From the NCBI GenBank assembly GCA_023431345.1, contig JAEYWK010000230.1:1-41538 (forward strand): a stretch of DNA of 41,538 nucleotides, in the 5' to 3' direction. The notes below the pieces were generated by a model. It had not been told where the DNA came from and did no database searches. It saw nothing but the letters and a program-made list of their open reading frames with translations. This document shows, in pieces, positions 32,840-41,427 of the stretch (position 1 is its first letter; every line of letters begins with the position of its first letter). Origin of the DNA: Pseudomonadota bacterium. GTDB taxonomy: Bacteria; Myxococcota_A; Polyangia; Polyangiales; Polyangiaceae. Position numbers and translations under genes: made by a program.

Positions 32840-34342
32840 TCAGCGGACGCCGTAGCGACGCAGGCGCGCCCGCAACGTCGAGCGAGGAATGCCCAGATCT
32901 TGAGCCGCTCGCGAGAGGTTGTGCCGCGAGTCCTCGAACGCGCGCAAGATCATGTCGCGCTGCAAGTCCGGCAGGGAGGGCGGGCGATGCGCCGCGTCAC
33001 CGCTGGCCGGCGGCAGCTCGAGCGCGACCGGTGCGGCGGGCATCACACCGGAGCTGGCGCTGCTGGGCAGCTCGCGCGCGTGCTCCAGCACGGGCAGCGC
33101 CGCGAGGCCCGTCCAGGAGTCGGAGCCGTCGTCACCGCGCGCCTGAATCGCGGTCTCGACCTGGACGCGACCGATCACGCCGCTACGCGCCATGATGGCC
33201 GCGTTCTCGACGACAGCGCGTAGCTCGCGCACGTTGCCCGGCCAGCTGTGTCCCTGCAGCTGCGCCAGACCGTCCGCGCTGAAGCTGACATTCGCGACCC
33301 GGTGCCGCCGGGCGAAGTCGGCCAGGAAGTGCTCGGCCAGCGCGGGCAGATCGGAGATGCGCTCCGAGAGTGACGGCACGCGGATCGCGTAGCCGGTCAA
33401 GCGGAAGAACAAATCGGGCCTCAGCGCGCCGCCGAGCGAGGACGTGAGCGGCCGATTGGTCGCGCTCACGACGCGCGCCGCGAACACGCGCGTGCGCGTC
33501 CCGCCGACGCGCCTGAACTGGCGGATCTCCAGCACTCGCAGCAGCTTGGCCTGGAGGGCGAGCGGCATTTCTCCGAGCTCGTCGAGGAACAACGTGCCGC
33601 TGCCTGCCTCTTCGAACAGGCCCACGCGGGGGCTGCGGGCGCTGGTGAAGGCGCCCGCTTCGTGTCCGAAGAGCTCGCTTTCGAAGAGCTGCTCGGGCAC
33701 CGCCGCGCAGTTGACGCTGACGAACGGCTCGTTCGGACACGTGAGCGCGTGGATGGCTTGTGCCACCAGCTCCTTGCCGGTGCCGGTAGGCCCTTGCACC
33801 ATCACCGGAACGTCACGGAACTGCGCGACGCGACGGATGTGATCACGCAGCTCGGTAGCGCGCGGGCTGGTGCCGACCAAGCGCGCCAGCGAGTCCGGTT
33901 GCGATTCCAATGCGGGCGCCGTGATGGGGCGCTCGAGCATCGCGCGGCGCTCCGTCGCCAGCTCTCGGATCCGCACCGCCAGCACTTCTTCGGGTACTGG
34001 CTTTTGCATCACATCCTGCACGCCGGCCCGCGTCGCTTGTACGGCCGTCTGGACGTCGATGTGGGCCGAGTGAATGATCGTCGCTGGCAGCCGGCGATGA
34101 GGTGCCATCGCGTACACCTCCATGCCGTCCATGCTGCCCATGCGCAGATCCAGCAGCATGACGTCGTACTCGTTGCTCTCGAGACGACTGAGCGCCGAGC
34201 GACCGTCGTGCGCGGCGTCGACCTCGAAGCCTTGAAGCGCGAGCACACGTTGCAGCGAGCGCACGAGCACGCTGTCGTCATCGACGACTAGGACACGAAT
34301 GGCTGCGCTCCCGTCCTGAGAGCTTGGATCCAGACTCGCCAA
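32840..34342 (-). CDS. Sigma-54-dependent response regulator (NtrC family) with GAFTSA motif
   Basis: 500 residues. The receiver domain is intact (Asp65, Lys114). The AAA+ domain has Walker A GPTGTGKE (184-191), Walker B LFLDELGEM (251-259) and the R-finger region 'GGALRPDLFFRL'. The sigma-54-contact loop reads GAFTSA (230-235) rather than GAFTGA. A Pro/Ala-rich linker precedes the C-terminal Fis-type helix-turn-helix ('NLSRAAQDLGIPRSTLRARL'). It should activate sigma-54 promoters after phosphorylation by an unlinked kinase. It converges with the degenerate regulator operon. Candidate targets are the elements at 29130-29145, 29307-29322 and 26217-26231. Confidence 0.94.
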   Translation of the reverse strand: MASLDPSSQDGSAAIRVLVVDDDSVLVRSLQRVLALQGFEVDAAHDGRSALSRLESNEYDVMLLDLRMGSMDGMEVYAMAPHRRLPATIIHSAHIDVQTAVQATRAGVQDVMQKPVPEEVLAVRIRELATERRAMLERPITAPALESQPDSLARLVGTSPRATELRDHIRRVAQFRDVPVMVQGPTGTGKELVAQAIHALTCPNEPFVSVNCAAVPEQLFESELFGHEAGAFTSARSPRVGLFEEAGSGTLFLDELGEMPLALQAKLLRVLEIRQFRRVGGTRTRVFAARVVSATNRPLTSSLGGALRPDLFFRLTGYAIRVPSLSERISDLPALAEHFLADFARRHRVANVSFSADGLAQLQGHSWPGNVRELRAVVENAAIMARSGVIGRVQVETAIQARGDDGSDSWTGLAALPVLEHARELPSSASSGVMPAAPVALELPPASGDAAHRPPSLPDLQRDMILRAFEDSRHNLSRAAQDLGIPRSTLRARLRRYGVR

Positions 34343-34394
34343 GAGCTCCGTCCCTCATCCAACGGCGGTTCGTTGGACTCCTTAATCAAATGAG

Positions 34395-34421
34395 TGTGTC
34401 CGAAGACCAACGTGAGACACA
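34395..34421. promoter_or_regulatory. Inverted repeat upstream of the sigma-54 activator gene
   Basis: TGTGTC-N15-GACACA, a perfect 6+6 inverted repeat 53 bp upstream of the activator's start codon. It could be a site for the activator itself or for another dimeric regulator. The arms are short, so chance is possible. Confidence 0.25.
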
Positions 34422-34777
34422 AGGGGGCAATTCTGCCGCACGTCATCGTCGTCTTTGTCGTCTCGCGTCGAGACGCTTGCTGCTGGGTCTTGTGTCGCGC
34501 GGTGCTCCGCGCTGGAGATCACGCGGACTTCTCGCGCTGGGGACTGGCGCGGTAGGGCCTAGTGTCCTCATGGATGTCTAGTCTCACTGTTATAGCGGGG
34601 CAGGATGACGCAGCTCGGGCACCACGATCGGGCGTTCCCTCCCGGAGCCGGATGTGGGGTGTGACCGCAGGGCACCCTGCGACGTCGCCTTGCGACGGCG
34701 ACTCGCGAGTGGCGCCTTTCGATACGGTAGCCAGACCTATAAAAAACCTATGAGCGCAGAGAAAAGACTTATGGGCT

Positions 34778-34792
34778 GGGTCGGTCGATTGC
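34778..34792 (+). promoter_or_regulatory. Weak sigma-54 promoter candidate
   Basis: GGGTCGG-TCGA-TTGC has the GG-N10-GC core and a full -12 element, but a poor -24 element. It lies about 70 bp before the start of the gene at 34864. Confidence 0.2.
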
Positions 34793-34863
34793 GGAATGCT
34801 TGAAGGCTGCGGCGGTTCCTTCCACGGACGAGATTCTACGGACGAGAACAGAGGAGACGAAGC

Positions 34864-35436
34864 ATGGGAATTTTGGACCGACTGCTCGGCATCGAGGACA
34901 GCAAGCCGCGTCGTGCAAGCGAGCAACCATCCGGCCTTTCGCCAGCGCAAAGCTCGGAGGAGCGCGCGATCGAGCAGTACCGCTACATGCTGAGGACGGC
35001 GCCGCCCGAGACGATCGAAGCCGCTCACGCGGAGGCGTTCGCGAAGCTCACCCCGGAGCAGCGCCAGCGCGTGCTCGGTGAGCTCGTTCAATCAGCCCCG
35101 CCCGCAGAGCGCGCCAGCGTCGAGAGCACTCCGCTCGACGACCCTCGCGCCCTCGCGCGCGTGGCGACTCGCGCGGAGACGCGAGCGCCCGGTAGCGTCG
35201 AGCGCGCGCTGGGGTCCGGCGCGCTCGGCATCGGAGCGAGCCTGCTCACGAGCTTCGCGATGGGCTTTGCCGGCAGCATGGTCGCGCAAGCCTTCTTTTC
35301 GGCCTTGCCGGGCTTCGGAGGTGGTCCGAGTGAAGCAGAGGCGATGGCCGATGCTGGCGACGAGCTCGGCGCGCCCGCCGAAGAAGATCCTTACGCCGAC
35401 GATGGCAGTGACTTCAGTGAGGACTACGAGGTCTGA
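34864..35436 (+). CDS. Conserved protein with Gly-rich hydrophobic region and acidic tail
   Basis: 190 residues from ATG 34864 (AGGAG seven bases upstream). The N-terminus 'MGILDRLLG' is followed by a helical segment 'AIEQYRYMLRTAPPETIEAA' and 'AEAFAKLTPEQRQRVLGEL', a pattern seen in small proteins that databases often mislabel as cation-transporting ATPases. Residues about 120-150 form a Gly/Ala/Ser-rich hydrophobic stretch like a glycine zipper ('GIGASLLTSFAMGFAGSMVA'). The tail is strongly acidic (Asp/Glu). It may associate with membranes or self-assemble. No enzymatic motif is present. Function unknown. Confidence 0.8.
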   Translation: MGILDRLLGIEDSKPRRASEQPSGLSPAQSSEERAIEQYRYMLRTAPPETIEAAHAEAFAKLTPEQRQRVLGELVQSAPPAERASVESTPLDDPRALARVATRAETRAPGSVERALGSGALGIGASLLTSFAMGFAGSMVAQAFFSALPGFGGGPSEAEAMADAGDELGAPAEEDPYADDGSDFSEDYEV

Positions 35437-35593
35437 GGGGCGCGCCTAGGCGAGGAGCGCGTCGCGGCTGATATCGAGGTCGCGCTGACAGCGGCCCTTG
35501 GTTCGGTGGAAATCGTCGGAGCGAGTGTCGATTGGGGGCCACCTGGATCGACGTCAGTCAGAAGCCCCGCTTCCCCAGACCAAGGACCTCGCC

Positions 35594-35719
35594 ATGTCTC
35601 GCCTCGTGTCGACCTCGTTGCTGTTTGCCACTCTTGCGCTCGCCTCGGCGGCGGCGCTCGCCGCGCGGCTGGGAGAGCTCTCAGCCGCGCGCGCTCGACG
35701 GGCGTCGCGCTTGCCCTGA
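35594..35719 (+). CDS. Possible 41-residue exported peptide
   Basis: ATG 35594 with AAGGA about eight bases upstream encodes 41 residues. The first 24 look like a signal peptide (MSRLVSTSLLFATLALASAA), followed by an Arg/Ala-rich stretch and a TGA. A strong hairpin lies inside its 3' part. It may be a real small exported protein or the remains of a longer gene. The rest of 35437-35812 shows no gene. Confidence 0.28.
   Translation: MSRLVSTSLLFATLALASAAALAARLGELSAARARRASRLP
35663..35690. terminator. Strong hairpin in the 35437-35812 spacer
   Basis: GCGCGGCTG and CAGCCGCGC form a 9-bp perfect stem around a loop that is itself nearly palindromic (GAGAGCTCT). It lies between the plus-strand gene ending at 35436 and the minus-strand VOC gene ending at 35813, so it could stop transcription from both. 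It overlaps the possible small ORF. There is no T-run. Confidence 0.35.
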
Positions 35720-35812
35720 CGCGAGCGTCGAACCCGCGAATGGGCGTTCATGCGCGATCGGACGATGCGCCTCTCGAACATGGCGTCGAGGGGCGAGCGC
35801 TGCAGCCCCCGC

Positions 35813-36217
35813 CTACTTCTGAACGAAGCTCGGATCCATCCACACCACTTCCCAGTGGTGACCATCGAGATCGAAGAAACTTCGCGCGTACATGAAGCCG
35901 TGGTCCTGGGGCTCCTTGGCCGGTTTTGCGCCGCTCGCGAGCGCGCGATCGACGAGCGCGTCGACCTCGGCGCGGCTCTCGGCCGAGAACGAGATCAGCA
36001 CCGCGGTGTGGCTCGCTGCGTCGCTGACCGGCTTTTTGGTGAACGTCTCGAAGTAGCTGCCCACGAGCAGCATGACGTAAGCGTCGTCGCTCACGACCAT
36101 GCACGCCGCCTTGTCGTCCGTGAACTGCGCGTTGAACGTAAAGCCGAGCTCGCCGAAGAAGGCTTGAGCGCGCTTCAGATCTTTGACGGGCAGGTTGATG
36201 AAGATTTTTCGTGTCAT
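35813..36217 (-). CDS. VOC (glyoxalase/bleomycin-resistance) family protein
   Basis: 134 residues from ATG 36217, with GGGAGAAG nine bases upstream; the frame further upstream looks like non-coding. Two beta-alpha-beta-beta-beta units of the vicinal-oxygen-chelate fold are seen: 'IFINLPVKDLKRAQAFFGEL' to 'DDAYVMLLVGSYF', and 'AVLISFSAESRAEVDALVDR' to 'RSFFDLDGHHWEVVWMDPS'. It is close to the PhnB/YccP-like lactoylglutathione lyase relatives, often of unknown substrate. It is a single-gene unit. Confidence 0.9.
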   Translation of the reverse strand: MTRKIFINLPVKDLKRAQAFFGELGFTFNAQFTDDKAACMVVSDDAYVMLLVGSYFETFTKKPVSDAASHTAVLISFSAESRAEVDALVDRALASGAKPAKEPQDHGFMYARSFFDLDGHHWEVVWMDPSFVQK

Positions 36218-36667
36218 GGTTCTTCTCCCTCGGGGGTGAGTGGGGTTCATCCAGACGACGCTAGGCGCCTCCGCCGATCGACCCGAGCGAGCGATTTTGT
36301 GCATTCTTTTAGGGTGAAAAATTGCAGGCGCATTGTGTGAACGGTCGCCCACATGGTCCCCGTGGAAAGAAAATTTCACCCGCGGGAGTGTTGCGAACGG
36401 ATTCAACTCGCCGAAGGCTCACAAACCGTGGTCGCGCTTGAAAAAAAGACACTCTGCGGGGCGCTTTGCTTGACGGCCAGGCCCTCCGCACGGCACTGCT
36501 CAACGAGACGATCTGCACCCAGCGCCAACAACGCTCGGCGCAGAGCAACGTCGGTTGCCTCAACATCCCCCGCGTGTGGTTCCTGGTGATCAGTTTTTCG
36601 CGATCCGGGGATGTTAGGGCGGCTGCTTCCTCGGTCGAAAATGACCATGTCGAATTGGAGCTCTCCG
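36218..36667. other. AT-richer divergent intergenic region, no gene seen
   Basis: This 450-bp stretch between the VOC gene and the DUF1592 gene has several A/T runs (36305-36325, 36365-36378, 36440-36450), unusual for this window. It has no credible ORF. Promoters for both flanking genes must lie here; TTGACG at 36470-36475 is one possible -35. Confidence 0.45.
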
Positions 36668-38386
36668 ATGACGGTAAAATTCCTGCGGTTCGGTGCGCTG
36701 GCGGCGGCGGCCCTTTCCGTGGCGTGCACGGCAACCATCAACGATACCGGGGACGATAGCGGTGCAGGCCCCGGACCGGGGGTCGGACCGGGCCCGGGCG
36801 GCGGTGGTAGCTCCAGCACCGGCGGCAACGGCAGCGGTGGCGGCGCCACGCTGCCTCCCAATGTCACTGGCAAATTGAAGCTGGATGGCAACCCGTCGTA
36901 CTACCGCGTCGTTCGCCTCACGAATCAGCAGTGGAGCAAGAGCGTTCAGAATGTGTTCGGCCTCTCATCACCGCCAAGCCAGGCCGAGCGCTTGCAGGAT
37001 GCCGTCTCCGGCACCACCGACTTCACGAACAACGAGCTCGTGCTCGGAGTCGATAGTCGCGCCTGGTCGGATTATCAGGATGCGGCGGAGGAGCTGGCCA
37101 AGCAGATAACCGCCGATTCGGCCGCGCTCAGCAAGCTCTATTCGGGTACTGATGCCGCCGGCTTCATTTCCACGGTTGGCCGCCGGTTCTACAAGCGTCC
37201 GCTGACGCCGGCCGAGGTCTCCGCGTACCAGGCCCTGTTCGACAAGGGGGCGACGCTCACCGGCTCGCTCAGCGGCTTCGCCAAGGGTGCGGGGCTGGTG
37301 CTGCGCGCTATGCTCCAGTCGCCGCACTTCCTTTACCGTACCGAGCTCGGCGCGGTCGGGGCCCCGCTCTCGGGCTACGAGATGGCCGCGAAGCTGTCGC
37401 TGTGGCTGCGTGATACGGTGCCCGATGACGCGCTGCTCGACGCAGCGGCCGGTCCTGGCAAGCTCGACACGGTCGAGGGCGCCGTGGAAGCGGCCACCAA
37501 GATGCTCGACGATCCGGCCGCCAAGGCCATGATGCGCAAGTTCCACGGTGAATTCTTGCACTTCGATCGGTTCAACAACCTGAGCAAGGTCGGCGTCGAC
37601 GACTACGATCCGAGCATCAACGCGGAGCTCCAAGAGAGCTCCTACCTCTTCTTCGATAAGATCTTCAGCCAAGGTCTCGGCGTTAAGGACGTGTTCCTTT
37701 CCAAGTCAGGCTTCGTAGGCCCGAAGATGAGCGCGCTCCTCGGCGGTGGACCTGCGGGCAGCGGCTTCGTCGAACGTGAGCTCGACGCCAAGCGCGTCGG
37801 CTACTTCATGCAGTTGCCCTTCCTGGTGCTCTACGCGCACAACGACGATCCGGATCCGATCCATCGCGGCGTCAGCATGAGCCTCGATGTGCTCTGTTCG
37901 CGGCTTGGTCCCCCCGCTGCGGTGATCCCCCCGCTCCCGACGCGCATGCCCGGTCAGACCAACCGTGTGGTGGTCGACGAGCACACGAAGGGCTGCGGCG
38001 CCGCTTGCCACAACAACATGATCAACCCCCTCGGCTTCGCCTTCGAAAACTTCGACGGCATGGGCCGGTACCGCGAGACGGAGACCTACGGGAACGAGGT
38101 CTTGCCCGTGGACGCGAGCGGCTCGTTCGAGTTCGTCGAGGGTACGAAGAGCTACAACAACGCCGCAGAGTTGATGAGCGTGCTCTCGACGGATGAGCAG
38201 GCTCACCTCTGCTATTCGAAGAAGCTCGCGAGCTACGGCTTGCAGCGTGACGTGGTCGAGAACGACGGCTCGTTGCTGCAGGCGCTGGCGGCCAAGAGCA
38301 ACGCCAGCGGCAGCTCGCTCAAGCAGGTGATGATCGAGCTGGTCAAACAAGACGCGTTCAGGACGCGCTCTGGAGGTGCAAAGTGA
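36668..38386 (+). CDS. DUF1592-type lipoprotein (PSCyt-related)
   Basis: 572 residues from ATG 36668 (GGAG eight bases upstream). A signal ends in lipobox SVAC, followed by a Gly/Pro/Ser linker. Then come the DUF1587/1595/1592/1588/1585 series: 'YYRVVRLTNQQWSKSVQNVF', 'FYKRPLTPAEVSAYQALF', 'SPHFLYRTELG', 'KGCGAACHNNMINPLGFAFE', 'NFDGMGRYRE' and a C-terminal 'HLCYSKKLASYGLQRD'. In planctomycetes such proteins carry a CxxCH heme site; here it is CGAACH, with one extra residue. Always paired with a DUF1552 protein, as here. The role is unknown but surface redox or polymer processing has been suggested. Confidence 0.92.
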   Translation: MTVKFLRFGALAAAALSVACTATINDTGDDSGAGPGPGVGPGPGGGGSSSTGGNGSGGGATLPPNVTGKLKLDGNPSYYRVVRLTNQQWSKSVQNVFGLSSPPSQAERLQDAVSGTTDFTNNELVLGVDSRAWSDYQDAAEELAKQITADSAALSKLYSGTDAAGFISTVGRRFYKRPLTPAEVSAYQALFDKGATLTGSLSGFAKGAGLVLRAMLQSPHFLYRTELGAVGAPLSGYEMAAKLSLWLRDTVPDDALLDAAAGPGKLDTVEGAVEAATKMLDDPAAKAMMRKFHGEFLHFDRFNNLSKVGVDDYDPSINAELQESSYLFFDKIFSQGLGVKDVFLSKSGFVGPKMSALLGGGPAGSGFVERELDAKRVGYFMQLPFLVLYAHNDDPDPIHRGVSMSLDVLCSRLGPPAAVIPPLPTRMPGQTNRVVVDEHTKGCGAACHNNMINPLGFAFENFDGMGRYRETETYGNEVLPVDASGSFEFVEGTKSYNNAAELMSVLSTDEQAHLCYSKKLASYGLQRDVVENDGSLLQALAAKSNASGSSLKQVMIELVKQDAFRTRSGGAK

Positions 38387-39798
38387 ATCGCATGAATCGT
38401 CGCGGCATCAACCGACGTGCCTTCTTGACCGCAGCTGGCGGCGTCGCGGTCGGGCTGCCCTTTCTCGAGGGCTTGCCGAGCCGCTCGGCGTGGGCTGCCG
38501 ATGCAGAGCCCGTGTTCACCTTGTTCGTGGTCGCGCAGAACGGCGTGGTCGGTAAGAGCTTCTTCCCCTCTGCGACGGGCCCGCTGACGGCGGCCGGTCT
38601 GGCAGGCGCTTCCAACATTGCGACGAGCGTGCTGTCGACTCACGCGCCGAACCTGCTCTTCATCAAGGGCATCAACTACCCGAACCCGGGGCCGCAGAGC
38701 TGCGGTCACGCCGAGGGTAACGTGCAGACGCTCACCGGCTTGGCGCCGGGCTCGTCGGGCAACACCGCGCACTCGGCGGGTCCTTCGGCCGATACGCTGA
38801 TCGCCAAGGCGCTCGGTGGCGCGGACCCGCTCGCGCTCTACTCGGGCTCGAAGGGCTTCATTGCGGAGCGCATTTCGTTCAAGGGCGCGGGCGCCGGGCA
38901 GGTGCGAGCGGCTGACGTCAACCCGTACCTGCTCTACCAAAAGGTCATTGGCCTGGCCGGTAATGCCCCGACCACGCCGACCAATCCGGGTACGCCGCCG
39001 GCCGTCGATCCGGTCGCGCAAGAGCTCGCCAACACGCGCAAGAGCGTCAACGACTTGGTGCGCGAAGAGCTGAACAGCCTCAAGTCGCTGTCGGCCCTCA
39101 GCCAAGCCGACAAGATGCGCCTCGAGCAGCACTTCCAAGCCATCCGCGACATCGAGGTGGGCATGGGCGATATGGGCGGCATGGTTCCGACCGGCGCCGC
39201 ATGCTCTAAGGAGGGCCTGCCCACCGATCAGTATGAAGCGCTGAAGTCGGGCTTCGCCTTCAACTCGGCGAAGATGGAAGACTACGTGCGGCTGCACTTG
39301 CAGATCATGGCGGTGGCTTTCGGTTGTAACTACAACCGTACCGCTACGCTGCAGTGGGGCGATGGCACCGACGGCACGAAGTACAACGTGCCTTCCAACT
39401 CTGGCCTGGGGTGGACGTTCCACCAGCTCAGCCATCGCATCAAGTCGGACTCGGCTTCGGGCAATGATCCGACGGCGGAGGCCGCGCACCACGAGATCGA
39501 CATCCTGCGTATGAAGACGTTCTTGGCCGGCCTCGACGCCTTCGCGGCCCACGGGCTCCAGAACAACGCGCAGATTGTCTGGACGAACACCATTGCCGAT
39601 GGGCCTTCGCACTCCACCCGCAACGTTCCGATGATCATCTGGGGTAGCGGCGGCGGCTACCTGAAGCAAGGCGCCTACATCGATGGCGCTGGTGTCGGCA
39701 ACGCCAAGGTGCTGAACACCATCATGGCCGCGGCGACCCGCGGTGCAGGCTCGACGCCCGTCATCGGTTCGGGCGCCTTCGACGGCATGAAGGCCTAA
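38383..39798 (+). CDS. DUF1552 protein, Tat-exported
   Basis: 471 residues from the GTG at 38383, which overlaps the DUF1592 stop and has GGAGG six bases upstream; ATG 38392 is an alternative. The N-terminus has a twin-arginine signal, 'NRRAFLTAAGGVAVGLPFLEGL', so it is exported folded. The body fits DUF1552: 'SRSAWA' cleavage zone, 'GHAEGNVQTLTGLAPG', 'LRMKTFLAGLDAF' and 'NVPMIIWGSGGGYLKQG'. It is translationally coupled to its DUF1592 partner; the pair is a hallmark of myxobacteria and planctomycetes. Two hairpins follow the stop. Confidence 0.93.
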   Translation: MNRMNRRGINRRAFLTAAGGVAVGLPFLEGLPSRSAWAADAEPVFTLFVVAQNGVVGKSFFPSATGPLTAAGLAGASNIATSVLSTHAPNLLFIKGINYPNPGPQSCGHAEGNVQTLTGLAPGSSGNTAHSAGPSADTLIAKALGGADPLALYSGSKGFIAERISFKGAGAGQVRAADVNPYLLYQKVIGLAGNAPTTPTNPGTPPAVDPVAQELANTRKSVNDLVREELNSLKSLSALSQADKMRLEQHFQAIRDIEVGMGDMGGMVPTGAACSKEGLPTDQYEALKSGFAFNSAKMEDYVRLHLQIMAVAFGCNYNRTATLQWGDGTDGTKYNVPSNSGLGWTFHQLSHRIKSDSASGNDPTAEAAHHEIDILRMKTFLAGLDAFAAHGLQNNAQIVWTNTIADGPSHSTRNVPMIIWGSGGGYLKQGAYIDGAGVGNAKVLNTIMAAATRGAGSTPVIGSGAFDGMKA

Positions 39799-39816
39799 AG
39801 CTCGGTAGCCAAGCCA

Positions 39817-39836
39817 CGCTTCGTGGATACGAAGCG
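39817..39836 (+). terminator. Hairpin after the DUF1552 gene
   Basis: CGCTTCGT, loop GGAT, ACGAAGCG: a perfect 8-bp stem 18 bases after the stop. No T-run, so it may be a 3'-end protector ahead of the next hairpin. Confidence 0.5.
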
Positions 39837-39838
39837 CA

Positions 39839-39873
39839 CGACGGCCTCGGTGCATAGCGCTCCGGGGCCGTCG
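39839..39873 (+). terminator. Probable terminator of the DUF1592/DUF1552 operon
   Basis: CGACGGCC and GGCCGTCG form an 8-bp stem, with an inner CGG/CCG pairing, followed by CTGTTTGTG. It is the second of two tandem hairpins. Confidence 0.6.
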
Positions 39874-39971
39874 CTGTTTGTGCGCGCGGAGGCGCGACTT
39901 CTGCCCAGCAACCGCGCGCGTGCTCGATTGCTAGCTCAAGCCATCGTTGGATCGGAGCCCTTCTCGGGCCC

Positions 39972-41258
39972 TTACTGGACGCCAGCGTGGTTCTCGGACG
40001 GCACGCCGAACGCGAGATTGCAGACCGCATCGTAGGCGGCTTGTCCGCAGAACTCTTCGTGACCGCCCCCGGCGATGAAGCGGTGCGAGCCGCCGTACGG
40101 CGGCTGTGCGCCCTGCACGGCGACGGGAACCCCGAGATAGCCGATGCGCTCGAAGGCGAACAAATGCTGCGTGTGCTGGTCGTCGGTCTTGCCGGTGATG
40201 GCGAAGAAGCGATCGATGGGGGTGCGCGGCTCTTCGTCGAACCACTTGGCGACGACGCCGCCGCAGTTCGCCTGATTCAGGTTGGCGCAAGCATTGTCGC
40301 GCGGACCCGCGATCGAGACCGCGCGCCAGGCGCGCACCAGCATCGCGAAACGCGCCGCGTTGCTCGCGCCGTGCGACATGCCCGTGAAGATCACGTCCGA
40401 CCAGCGCACGCTGCCGTCGGCCTGCAAGTAATAGCCCCAGTCTTCATCGGGATACTTCTGATGCAGGAAGGCGAGCGCCTTCTGGGTGCGCCGGGCCACG
40501 CCATCGGCCGGGCCCATCTTCACGTTCGCGAAGTCGCCCTTCGTGGTGTACGTCATCCCCTCGAAGACTTGCCGGCGCGCGTCTCCGTAGAAGTCAGCGT
40601 CGCCGAGCACGATGTTGTAGTCTTGGAAAGCAGCGATCGCGAGCACGTGAAAACCGCGGCGCGCGCAGAACTCGCCGTGTCCGCCGAGGGTCCCGGCGGT
40701 CGAGCCTGCGCCGCCAAACGGGAGCACCAGCTTGCCGACGAGCTTCTTGGCGCGGTTGTCGAAGACGGCGATCTGCGAGGCATTGTTGAAGCTCACCTCC
40801 GAGTCGGCGTCGCTCGCCTTGAAGGTGTGCTGGTAGCGGGCGGGCGTCGCCTTGACGTCGAGCGGGCGCGAGGGCGGGGTGTCGGCCGACGCGGAGCCGC
40901 CGGAGCCGCCGCCGCCCGTGCCACCGCCGCCGCTTCCGCCGCTTCCCCCGCTGGCCTCGCTGCCACCCGAACCGGCAGCTGCTCCGCCCGCGGCGCCACT
41001 CGAGCCTCCACCGCCCGAGCCTCCGGTTGCAACGCCGCCCGCCACACCTCCCGAGGAGCTTGAGCCTGCTGCTGAGGCGCCCGCGGCGGGAGCTTGCCCG
41101 CCGGAGCTGAGCATTCCGCCGCTGCCGGCGCCGCCTGGCGCTCCTGAGCTTCCGCCGGCTCCGCTCTCACCCGAGGTGCTCGAAGCGGGCTCGTCGCTGC
41201 AACCAAGCGAGCTGAGGCATGAAGCGGCAACGACGAAGGCAAGTAGGGACGACCGCAC
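39972..41258 (-). CDS. Alpha/beta-hydrolase-like lipoprotein with Gly/Ser linker
   Basis: 428 residues from the GTG at 41258. The signal 'MRSSLLAFVVAASCLSSLGC' has a good lipobox (SLGC). Residues about 21-125 are a low-complexity Gly/Ser/Ala linker. The C-terminal 300 residues have hydrolase features: nucleophile elbow GMSHG, an Asp in 'AITGKTDDQH' and a His in 'IAGGGHEEFCG', in the order Ser-Asp-His. It resembles the BPSS1187 family of predicted hydrolases in overall pattern, but I cannot confirm that. It is probably on the outer surface. It converges with the DUF1552 gene. Confidence 0.85.
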   Translation of the reverse strand: MRSSLLAFVVAASCLSSLGCSDEPASSTSGESGAGGSSGAPGGAGSGGMLSSGGQAPAAGASAAGSSSSGGVAGGVATGGSGGGGSSGAAGGAAAGSGGSEASGGSGGSGGGGTGGGGSGGSASADTPPSRPLDVKATPARYQHTFKASDADSEVSFNNASQIAVFDNRAKKLVGKLVLPFGGAGSTAGTLGGHGEFCARRGFHVLAIAAFQDYNIVLGDADFYGDARRQVFEGMTYTTKGDFANVKMGPADGVARRTQKALAFLHQKYPDEDWGYYLQADGSVRWSDVIFTGMSHGASNAARFAMLVRAWRAVSIAGPRDNACANLNQANCGGVVAKWFDEEPRTPIDRFFAITGKTDDQHTQHLFAFERIGYLGVPVAVQGAQPPYGGSHRFIAGGGHEEFCGQAAYDAVCNLAFGVPSENHAGVQ

Positions 41259-41412
41259 GTTGATACTTGTGCGAGAGTACGCGGATCCTTTCAGGGTAGC
41301 TCTCGCAACTTTGCCGGCGGCGTCTCGCTAGGTGGTAATTTTTCACGCCTACTGGGGCGGCGTGCTGGCCCGCGCGTCGCGCCCGTGACGCGCCGTGGCG
41401 GATCGCAGGGGC

Positions 41413-41427
41413 TAGGGAGTGTCCCTA
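41413..41427. terminator. Perfect inverted repeat at the end of the right-edge ORF
   Basis: TAGGGA, loop GTG, TCCCTA: a perfect 6-bp inverted repeat that includes the stop codon of the minus-strand ORF at the edge. It could be a small terminator or part of a mobile element end. Confidence 0.35.

Larger units (their letters stand above)
34343..34863. other. Divergent intergenic region with hairpins, no gene seen
   Basis: No credible ORF is present between the activator and the gene at 34864. It contains GCAGGG-CA-CCCTGC (34667-34680) and CGTCGC-CTT-GCGACG (34683-34697), two adjacent perfect hairpins. An AT-rich run (34736-34752) includes TATAAA. The two hairpins and the AT-rich run could belong to a structured leader or small RNA, but there is no terminator behind them. 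Confidence 0.4.

Noticed and set aside
34641..34680. Group II intron end
   Set aside because: GGAGCCGGATGTGGGG recalls intron-associated sequence, but there is no reverse transcriptase gene or domain V-like hairpin to support it.
34519..35091. Minus-strand ORF of 190 codons
   Set aside because: It overlaps the better supported gene at 34864 and has no recognisable domain, so it is taken as a shadow.
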